This document shows, one piece after another, positions 1 through 5,457 of a stretch of 10,107 bases of DNA. Origin of the DNA: an uncultured Clostridia bacterium (lineage in GTDB: Bacteria > Bacillota_A > Clostridia > Christensenellales > Aristaeellaceae); assembly GCA_946613955.1 (NCBI GenBank), contig CAMOGC010000047.1, positions 1 through 10,107 on the forward strand, read 5' to 3'. Numbering within the stretch: position 1 is the first letter of the stretch; every line of letters begins with the position of its first letter. The translations under genes were made by a program, and so were the position numbers. Below the pieces are notes generated by a model. It was not told the origin of the DNA. It ran no database searches and saw only the letters and a program-made list of their open reading frames with translations.

Positions 1-77
1 CGGATCGCCTCGATGCCCCGAAGATAGCTGTCCGGAGCGATTTCGCTCCAGTCGATCGAAAAACTTCTGATAAACAT
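1..77 (-). CDS. AAA family ATPase, N-terminal fragment (COG3910-like), cut by window edge
   Basis: Reading the minus strand from the ATG at 77-75 gives 26 codons with no stop, running off the left edge: MFIRSFSIDW then SEIAPDSYLRGIEAIR. From memory of the family, an N-terminus of the form (I/F)SIDW...DSYLR.I.A(I/L) comes just before the Walker A segment in predicted ATPases of the COG3910 type, which are common in Clostridia. The Walker motif itself lies outside the window, so the call rests on this short match. The ATG is 7 bp after the glgB stop, with only a weak AAGG upstream of it. It is therefore probably co-transcribed and translationally coupled with glgB, although no functional link to glycogen is apparent. 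A chance frame is possible but unlikely given the tight spacing and the family-like sequence. Confidence 0.55.
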   Translation of the reverse strand, partial: MFIRSFSIDWSEIAPDSYLRGIEAI

Positions 78-84
78 GGCCTTG

Positions 85-1992
85 TCAGCGCGGGAATTCC
101 AGCACGATGCATTCGAAGGGGCGCAGGCTGTAGGTAATCCGATGGGAATATCCGTCGCATTCCTTCCAGTCGGCGGTCAGCGGCGGCGTGTCGTTCGGGC
201 CGCCCTGCCCCGGCAGGCTGTCATAGGTGCTGAAAACCCGCTTGTACAGGCCGCCAAAGGGAACGCCCGCGCTGTAGTCATAATAGGTCACGGGCGAAAG
301 GTTCAGCACGCACAGCACCGCGCCGTTGTAATCCCAGGGGTTCCGCCGGATGAACGCCAGGATGTTCCGGTCCGCGTCGCCCCGGTTGACCCATTCGAAG
401 GTCGCCGGATTTTTGCTGTCGGCATGCAGCGCGGGATACATTTTATACAGCCCCACCAGGTTCCGGACGCACTGCATGACGTCCCGGTGGCCGAATTCGT
501 CCGCCAGATGCCAGTCGATGCTCTCCTTTACGTTCCATTCCCGCTCCTGGGCGAATTCCTGCCCCATGAACAGCAGCTTCTTCCCCGGGTGTGTAAACTG
601 CCAGGTATAGAGCGCCTTCAGCTCGCCCATCTTCGCCTGGATATCCCCCGGGGCTTTGTTGACCATGGAGCCTTTTCCGTAAACCACCTCGTCATGGCTC
701 AGCACCAGCACGAAGTTTTCCGAAAACGCGTAGTCCACCACATGGGTCAGCATGCCGTGATGCCATTTCCGATAGACAGGATCCAGATTGAAATACCGGA
801 TCGTGTCGTTCATCCATCCCATGTTCCATTTGAAGGTAAAGCCCAGGCCGCCGCGCTGCACGTCCTCCGTGATGCCCCATTCCGGCGAGGAATCCTCGGC
901 GATCAGGAAGCCCGTGGTCCGGCCGCAGACCTCCGTGTTCAGCTGTTTGAGGAAATCCATGCCCTCCAGGTTCATCCGCCCGCCGAACACGTTGGGCCGC
1001 CACTCGCTCCGGTCATAGTCGTTATAGAGCATGGAGGCCACCGCGTCCACCCGCAGGGCGTCCACGTGGAATTCCTGGATCCAGTAGATGGCGTTGGCGA
1101 TCAGGAAGGACCGGACCTCCGGCTTGGCGTGGTCGAAGGCCAGCGTTCCCCAGACCGGGAACTCCCGCCGCAGCGGATCGCAGCTCTCGTACAGGGGAGT
1201 CCCGTCGAACCATCCCATGGCGAAATCGTCCTTCGGGAAATGGGCGGGCACCCAGTCGAGAATCACGCCGATTCCCGCCTGATGCATCCGGTCCACAAAG
1301 CTGCGGAAATCGTCCGGCGTCCCGTAGCGGCTGGTCGGCGCGTAATAGCCCGTTACCTGATACCCCCAGGACAGATCGAAGGGGTGCTCGCAGATGCCCA
1401 TCAGTTCCACATGGGTAAAGCCCATGTGCTGCATATACTGCGTCAGGTCGTCGGCCAGCTGGGTATAGTTCAGGAAGCCGTCCTCATCCCAGTCCCCCCG
1501 GTATCCCTTCTTCCAGGATCCCAGATGCACCTCATAGATGGCCATCGGCTTTTCCAGCACCTTCCGGTTGTCCCGCCCCGCCTGATACTCCCCGTCGTGC
1601 CACTCGTATCCGTCCAGGCTGGCGACGATGGAGGCGCTGTCGGGCCGGAGCTCGAAGCGGAAGCCGTAGGGGTCGGACTTATACCGCTTTACGCCGTCCG
1701 CTCCCGTGATCACGTAGCGATACGCGTCCCCCGGGCCCACCTCCGGCAGGAAGCATTCCCAGACGCCCCCGTCCCCCTGGGCGCGGTGCATCCATTTTTC
1801 ATCCTCCCATCCGGTTTTCGCACAGATCACGGAAACGTACTGCGCGTTGGGGGCCCAGACGTTGAACCGGGTTCCGCTGACCCCGTCCTCCACGTCCGGA
1901 TGAGCGCCCATCTTGCGATAGACCTCATAGTTCGTTCCCTGGTGGAACAGGAAGCTGTCAAAATCAGTAAATACGCTGGTTCCGGTTTCCAT
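85..1992 (-). CDS. glgB: 1,4-alpha-glucan branching enzyme (GlgB, GH13)
   Basis: A 635-residue cytoplasmic enzyme that cuts alpha-1,4 glucan chains and rejoins them as alpha-1,6 branches during glycogen synthesis. A CBM48-type N-terminal beta domain (about residues 40-135, starting GTRFNVWAPNA) precedes a GH13 barrel. The four GH13 regions are visible: DWVPAHF (region I), DALRVDAVASML with nucleophile D316 (II), LIAEDSS with acid/base E366 (III), and LSHDEVVYGKGSM with transition-state D434 (IV). A C-terminal all-beta domain ends in LRPFECIVLEFPR. The length is near that of GlgB forms lacking the extra N1 domain. The frame stays open upstream to an ATG at 2079, but 1992 is preferred because it has a GGAGG box 5 bp upstream and because 2079 lies inside the promoter's -35 box. 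The usual Y/H position in region IV reads VVYGK rather than VVHGK. No other glg gene is in view, and a short ATPase fragment follows 7 bp downstream. Confidence 0.96.
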   Translation of the reverse strand: METGTSVFTDFDSFLFHQGTNYEVYRKMGAHPDVEDGVSGTRFNVWAPNAQYVSVICAKTGWEDEKWMHRAQGDGGVWECFLPEVGPGDAYRYVITGADGVKRYKSDPYGFRFELRPDSASIVASLDGYEWHDGEYQAGRDNRKVLEKPMAIYEVHLGSWKKGYRGDWDEDGFLNYTQLADDLTQYMQHMGFTHVELMGICEHPFDLSWGYQVTGYYAPTSRYGTPDDFRSFVDRMHQAGIGVILDWVPAHFPKDDFAMGWFDGTPLYESCDPLRREFPVWGTLAFDHAKPEVRSFLIANAIYWIQEFHVDALRVDAVASMLYNDYDRSEWRPNVFGGRMNLEGMDFLKQLNTEVCGRTTGFLIAEDSSPEWGITEDVQRGGLGFTFKWNMGWMNDTIRYFNLDPVYRKWHHGMLTHVVDYAFSENFVLVLSHDEVVYGKGSMVNKAPGDIQAKMGELKALYTWQFTHPGKKLLFMGQEFAQEREWNVKESIDWHLADEFGHRDVMQCVRNLVGLYKMYPALHADSKNPATFEWVNRGDADRNILAFIRRNPWDYNGAVLCVLNLSPVTYYDYSAGVPFGGLYKRVFSTYDSLPGQGGPNDTPPLTADWKECDGYSHRITYSLRPFECIVLEFPR

Positions 1993-1995
1993 GTT

Positions 1996-2002
1996 CTCCT
2001 CC
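1996..2002 (-). promoter_or_regulatory. Ribosome binding site deciding the glgB start
   Basis: The minus strand reads GGAGGAG directly before the ATG at 1992, with 5 bp between GGAGG and the ATG. It supports the 635-residue start over the longer open frame that begins at 2079. Confidence 0.85.
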
Positions 2003-2006
2003 GTTC

Positions 2007-2020
2007 TCTGGCATGCCAGA
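2007..2020. promoter_or_regulatory. Perfect 14-bp palindrome in the glgB leader (candidate operator)
   Basis: The sequence TCTGGCATGCCAGA is its own reverse complement over all 14 bases. It lies between the predicted glgB transcription start (about 2044) and the ribosome binding site. As DNA it could bind a dimeric repressor. As RNA it would leave almost no loop, so a hairpin of the full length is unlikely. No known operator consensus was recognised; the regulatory role is inferred from its symmetry and position only. Confidence 0.4.
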
Positions 2021-2050
2021 TCGATTGGTAAAAGCTCGTCCTTTTCCCTG

Positions 2051-2079
2051 ATTGTACCCTGTGTTCGGGCAATTCGCAA
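2051..2079 (-). promoter_or_regulatory. Sigma-A-like promoter for glgB
   Basis: On the minus strand, TTGCGA (2079-2074) and TACAAT (2056-2051) are separated by exactly 17 bp. The -10 is one base from consensus and the -35 two bases. This predicts a transcript start near 2044 and a leader of about 50 nt before the glgB ATG at 1992. Confidence 0.75.
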
Positions 2080-2219
2080 CTGTAAATTTCTTTCGCCGGC
2101 CCGCCCTCCGATGGCGGAAAGAAGGGCGCGCAGCCCTTTCGCGCGGGGGCCGTCCGTCCGGCCCGGAAGAGGCTTCTGCCGCCCGCCCCGGATTCCTCTC
2201 CTCCCGCGGAATCATGAAG
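2080..2219. other. GC-rich spacer between divergent promoters, no gene seen
   Basis: About 140 bp separates the glgB and ligase -35 boxes. No open frame here has a ribosome binding site or a recognisable product. It holds small inverted repeats: AAGGGC/GCCCTT (2122-2127 and 2133-2138, 5-nt gap) and CCGCC/GGCGG just before it. None is followed by a T-run. With promoters on both sides, this is a natural place for regulators to bind, but no known operator was identified. Confidence 0.5.
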
Positions 2220-2248
2220 TTGACACGGAAGGGGCGGTAAAGTAATAT
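2220..2248 (+). promoter_or_regulatory. Near-consensus sigma-A promoter for the DNA ligase gene
   Basis: TTGACA (2220-2225), a 17-bp spacer, then TAATAT (2243-2248). The -35 is a perfect match and the -10 is one base from TATAAT. Transcription should start near 2255, leaving a leader of about 50 nt before the ATG at 2307. It suggests strong constitutive expression unless a regulator blocks it. Confidence 0.85.
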
Positions 2249-2306
2249 GAGAAAGCGACGGGGAAAATCGTTTTTTCAGACGCGCTTCATCTAGCGGAAG
2301 GGGGCC

Positions 2307-4331
2307 ATGATGGTGGATTCCATACAGGATAAAATGCGGGAGCTGATCCGGAAGCTGAACGAGGCGTCCGACGCCTACTATGGCGGCCGGGATGAGATCA
2401 TGAGCAACTTCGAGTGGGACGCGCTGTTCGACGAGCTGTCCCGCCTGGAGGATGAATCGGGCGTGGTGCTTCCGGACAGCCCGACCCGGAAGGTCAGCTC
2501 CGCGGCCGGGGACAACCTGGCCGGCGTAAAGGAAGCGCATGAGTTCCCCGCCCTCTCCCTGGCGAAGACGAAAAAGATCGGGGATCTGCAGGAATGGGCC
2601 GGAAGCCGCCCCGTCTGGCTTTCGTGGAAGCTGGACGGGCTGACGCTGGTGCTGACCTATGACGGGGGCCGGCTCGTCAAAATCCTGACCCGCGGGAACG
2701 GCGTCATCGGCACCAATATCACGTTTATGAAGGACGCGCTGGCGGGATTCCCCCTCTCCATCGATTACCGGGGGCATCTGGTGGTCCGGGGGGAGGCGGC
2801 CATCTCCTATCCCGATTTCGAAAAAATCAACGCCTCGATTTCCGATCCGCTTGAAAAATACGCCAATCCCCGGAATCTCGCCGCCGGAACCCTCGGGCTG
2901 GATGAAAAGCGCCTGGCGGATGTGAAAAGCCGGCATGTGGTCTTTCACGCCTTTACCCTGGTGCATCTGGACGAGGATCTCCCCTCCTGGGGCGGCCGGA
3001 TGAAGCTGCTCGACGAACTGGGCTTTACGACGGTCGAGCGGGAAAAAACCGACGCGGCGGGCCTGCCCGAAGCGGTCGCCCGGTGGACAAAGCGGGTGGA
3101 GGACGGCGAAACGGAGCTTCCCGTGGATGGGCTGGTCATCTGCTATGAGGACACCGCCTACGCCTCCACCGGCAGCGTGACCGGGCATCACGCGACCCGC
3201 GCCGGTTTCGCCTTCAAATGGCAGGATGAAACCGCGCACACCACCCTCCGGCATGTAGAATGGTCCTGCGGAGCGACGACCATCACGCCCGTGGCCGTCT
3301 TCGATCCGGTGCAGCTGGAGGGGACGACCGTTTCCCGGGCCTCCCTGGTCAACCTGAGCGAGATGGACCGGCTGGGCATCGGGGAAAACGGCCGGACCGA
3401 GATGGACGTCATCAAGGCGAACAAAATCATCCCCAAGGTGATCCGGGTCACAAAGGCCTCCGGCCGCTACGATGTTCCCGCTCGCTGTCCCGCCTGCGGC
3501 GCGGACACGGCGGTCGCCGTCGGGGCCAGCGGCGCCCGGACCCTGAAATGCGACAATCCCGCCTGCCCGGCCAAAAACCTGAAGAAATTCGAGCGGTTCG
3601 TCGGCAAAAGCGGCATGGACATCGACGGACTTTCCATCGAATCCCTCCGGGATTTCGTCGCCGCCGGCTTCATTCATTCCTTTGCCGATCTTTTTAAGCT
3701 GTCTCGCTATTCCGAGGAGATCCAGGGTATGGAGGGCTTCGGCCGGAAGAGCCGCGATAACCTGATGGCGGCGATCGAAAAAGCCCGCACCCATACGGAC
3801 GCCGTTCATTTTCTGACGGCGCTGTGCATTCCCCAGATCGGGCTGGACGCGGCCAAGCGCCTGATCGGCGCCTATGGCTGGCCGGGCTTCGCGGAAGCCG
3901 TCGCGGCGGGCACTGACTTCGCCCAGGTGGACGGCATCGGCCCGGAGCGCTCCTGCGCGGTCTATGACTGGTATCAGGATCCCGGGAATCGGGACACCTT
4001 CCAGGAGCTGCTCCGGCTGCTCGAGATTGCTCCCGTTTCGCCCGCGAAAGAAGCCGCCGGCTCCTGCGCCGGGCTGACGTTTGTGATTACCGGGGACGTG
4101 CGTCATTTCAAAAACCGCGATGCCTTCATCGCCTTTGTGGAAGCTGGCGGCGGAAAGGTCGCCGGGAGCGTTTCCCGGAAAACCAGCTTCCTCGTCAATA
4201 ACGATCCCGATTCTCCCTCCTCCAAGAATAAAAAGGCGGCGGAGCTGGGCGTTCCGATTATCTCGGAGGAGGAGTTCCTTTCCCGTTTCGGTTCGAATCC
4301 CCCGCCGGCGCCGGAGGAGGCCTCCCGGTAA
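2307..4331 (+). CDS. ligA: Divergent NAD+-dependent DNA ligase (LigA family)
   Basis: A 674-residue protein with the full LigA order. Domain Ia spans about residues 5-65. The adenylation domain has nucleophile K108 in KLDG, E163 in VRGEA and K304 in FAFKW. An OB-fold follows (TTITPVAVFDPV to IIPKV). The zinc finger has C394, C397, C415 and C420. Helix-hairpin-helix repeats include IQGMEGFG, and a C-terminal BRCT domain spans about 588-664 (LTFVITGD). The family joins nicks in replication and repair using NAD+. Several usual motifs differ: SDxEYD reads SNFEWD (N34, W37), TRGDG reads TRGNG (N131), GEDVT reads GTNIT, and the motif IV lysine (DGVVIK) is C279. From memory, a Clostridial side branch of LigA carries similar changes, so it may be a second ligase beside a standard one. 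A GGAAGGGGG box precedes two adjacent ATGs (2307 and 2310); either could start. No clear terminator follows. Confidence 0.93.
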   Translation: MMVDSIQDKMRELIRKLNEASDAYYGGRDEIMSNFEWDALFDELSRLEDESGVVLPDSPTRKVSSAAGDNLAGVKEAHEFPALSLAKTKKIGDLQEWAGSRPVWLSWKLDGLTLVLTYDGGRLVKILTRGNGVIGTNITFMKDALAGFPLSIDYRGHLVVRGEAAISYPDFEKINASISDPLEKYANPRNLAAGTLGLDEKRLADVKSRHVVFHAFTLVHLDEDLPSWGGRMKLLDELGFTTVEREKTDAAGLPEAVARWTKRVEDGETELPVDGLVICYEDTAYASTGSVTGHHATRAGFAFKWQDETAHTTLRHVEWSCGATTITPVAVFDPVQLEGTTVSRASLVNLSEMDRLGIGENGRTEMDVIKANKIIPKVIRVTKASGRYDVPARCPACGADTAVAVGASGARTLKCDNPACPAKNLKKFERFVGKSGMDIDGLSIESLRDFVAAGFIHSFADLFKLSRYSEEIQGMEGFGRKSRDNLMAAIEKARTHTDAVHFLTALCIPQIGLDAAKRLIGAYGWPGFAEAVAAGTDFAQVDGIGPERSCAVYDWYQDPGNRDTFQELLRLLEIAPVSPAKEAAGSCAGLTFVITGDVRHFKNRDAFIAFVEAGGGKVAGSVSRKTSFLVNNDPDSPSSKNKKAAELGVPIISEEEFLSRFGSNPPPAPEEASR

Positions 4332-4426
4332 TCTTTGTCCGGCGCCTTCCGGCCGGTCTTTGATCAGCCGGGGCACGCACGCGTTGGGGCCTGGATATCA
4401 GGCGCACTGGATCTTCGTGGCCGGAA

Positions 4427-4455
4427 TTGCTTTTCTCCCGCAAAACTGTTATCAT
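4427..4455 (+). promoter_or_regulatory. Promoter with extended -10 for the M15 peptidase gene
   Basis: TTGCTT (4427-4432), a 17-bp spacer, then TATCAT (4450-4455), with a TG one base upstream of the -10 (4447-4448). It sits about 70 bp before the peptidase ATG. The peptidase, and perhaps the phosphatase gene after it, can therefore be transcribed independently of the ligase. The rest of the 4332-4527 gap shows only a 5-bp inverted repeat at 4389-4403 without a T-run. Confidence 0.6.
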
Positions 4456-4527
4456 CAGGACGGTTCCCGGCGGGATCGACTGTACCGCCTTTGTTTTCTC
4501 CCCGAGCGCATAAGGAGGCTGACCGGC

Positions 4528-5232
4528 ATGAGAAAATCGGTTCTGTTCGTCGCGGCGGCTTTGCTGCTGTCATCCCTGTTTGGGCTGGCCGGAAAGGGTG
4601 CCCTGGCTTCTTCCGCGGATTCCTTCTATATGACGGAGATCACGGATGAGATTTTTGCCCGGATCTGGGGAAAATCCTTCAAGGAAAACTGTACCCTGCC
4701 CCGGGAGGATCTGCGGTATCTGCATGTTTTGCATAAGGATCTGGACGGGAACGAGCACGAAGGGGAAATGATCGTCAACAGGCATATCGCCGGGGACGTC
4801 CTGGAGATCCTGCGGCGGCTGTATGAGGCGGATTATCCGATCGAAAAAATCCGGCTGGTGGACGAGTACGGCGCGGACGACGAAGCCTCCATGGAGGACA
4901 ACAATTCCTCCTCCTTTAACTTCCGGTTTATTTCGCATACGACCAGGGTGTCCAAGCACGGGCTCGGCCTGGCCGTCGATATCAACACCCTTTATAATCC
5001 CTATACGAAAACGGTGGACGGGAAAAGAATCGTCGAGCCGCTGACCGGTGAGCCCTATCTGGATCGGAGCGCGGATTTCCCCTACAAGATCGACGAAAAC
5101 GATTTGTGCTATCGGCTGTTTATCGAGCACGGATTTGAGTGGGGCGGCGCCTGGTCCGACCGAAAAGACTATCAGCATTTTGAGATTCCCGATGAAAAGA
5201 TCGCGGAATGGTACCCTGAAAATCAGCCTTAA
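4528..5232 (+). CDS. Secreted M15-family zinc metallopeptidase (peptidoglycan peptidase)
   Basis: A 234-residue protein with a signal peptide (MRK, a hydrophobic stretch to about residue 21, likely cleavage after ALA at 27), so it acts outside the membrane on cell-wall peptides. The M15 signature is SKHGLGLAVDIN with zinc ligands H144 and D151, then DYQHFE with the third ligand H217. M15 enzymes (D-Ala-D-Ala carboxypeptidases or L-Ala-D-Glu endopeptidases) share this H...D...H set. The residue three before the last histidine is D214 rather than Glu, which resembles the M15C endopeptidase group (phage Ply500, CwlK); that subgroup call is inference. The start at 4528 is chosen over the much longer open frame because AAGGAGG lies 9 bp upstream (4512-4518) and the signal peptide begins there. 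It is preceded by its own promoter and followed after 225 bp by the phosphatase gene. Confidence 0.88.
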   Translation: MRKSVLFVAAALLLSSLFGLAGKGALASSADSFYMTEITDEIFARIWGKSFKENCTLPREDLRYLHVLHKDLDGNEHEGEMIVNRHIAGDVLEILRRLYEADYPIEKIRLVDEYGADDEASMEDNNSSSFNFRFISHTTRVSKHGLGLAVDINTLYNPYTKTVDGKRIVEPLTGEPYLDRSADFPYKIDENDLCYRLFIEHGFEWGGAWSDRKDYQHFEIPDEKIAEWYPENQP

Positions 5233-5270
5233 TCCGGCCGGATCCCGATCGTCCGCGGGCGCGCCTTCCC

Positions 5271-5381
5271 CGGGCTCCCGGGCCGGACGGCGGAAAGCCC
5301 TCTCGGGGGCGGAGACCGGGGAATGCCGTTCCCAATCGGAGGCCGGGAAAAAGCTCTCCCGGTCGGGGGCCGGGGAGAAGC
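5271..5381. repeat. About four degenerate 28-bp GC-rich tandem repeats
   Basis: Units at 5271-5298, 5299-5326, 5327-5354 and 5355-5381 (28, 28, 28 and 27 bp) each run from a C/T-rich start through a core like CGGxGGCCGGGG to an end GAAAAGC or a close variant. The last two units are the most alike; the first two are looser. The array lies in the gap between the peptidase and phosphatase genes. A longer phosphatase reading frame starting at 5323 would run through it, giving a low-complexity Gly/Arg-rich leader, and is not favoured. Coding, regulatory or merely slippage-derived origin cannot be told from the sequence. Confidence 0.5.
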
Positions 5382-5457
5382 ATCCTCCGCGGGATGCGTC
5401 ATGGAAAACGCGGCAGGATTCGCTGCCGCTCAGAAGACAGAAGGAAGAAGCAGAGCA

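Noticed and set aside
76..2031. A 651-codon open frame on the plus strand opposite glgB
   Set aside because: It mirrors glgB codon for codon, has no ribosome binding site or recognisable domain, and is His/Pro/Val-rich as expected from the complement of a GC-rich gene.
2122..2138. Hairpin AAGGGC/GCCCTT considered as a terminator between the divergent genes
   Set aside because: No transcript ends here because both flanking genes point away, and there is no T-run; it is probably a product of GC-rich sequence.
1827..4376. An 849-codon minus-strand open frame spanning the ligase gene and both promoters
   Set aside because: It lies opposite a well-supported ligase, crosses the divergent promoter region, overlaps the glgB start in another frame and shows only low-complexity Gly/Arg/Asp-rich sequence.
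4389..4403. Inverted repeat GCCTG/CAGGC considered as a ligase terminator
   Set aside because: The stem is only 5 bp and is not followed by a T-run.
4120..4527. An N-terminal extension of the M15 peptidase reaching back into the ligase gene
   Set aside because: The extension overlaps the ligase BRCT coding region in another frame, is Arg/Pro/Ser-rich, and would bury the obvious signal peptide that begins at 4528.
5271..5381. The 28-bp repeats considered as a CRISPR array
   Set aside because: Units are directly adjacent and degenerate, with no unique spacers and no cas genes in the window.
5323..5457. A 45-residue N-terminal extension of the phosphatase
   Set aside because: It is encoded partly by the degenerate repeats, has no good ribosome binding site, and the start at 5458 has one and leads straight into the first membrane helix.
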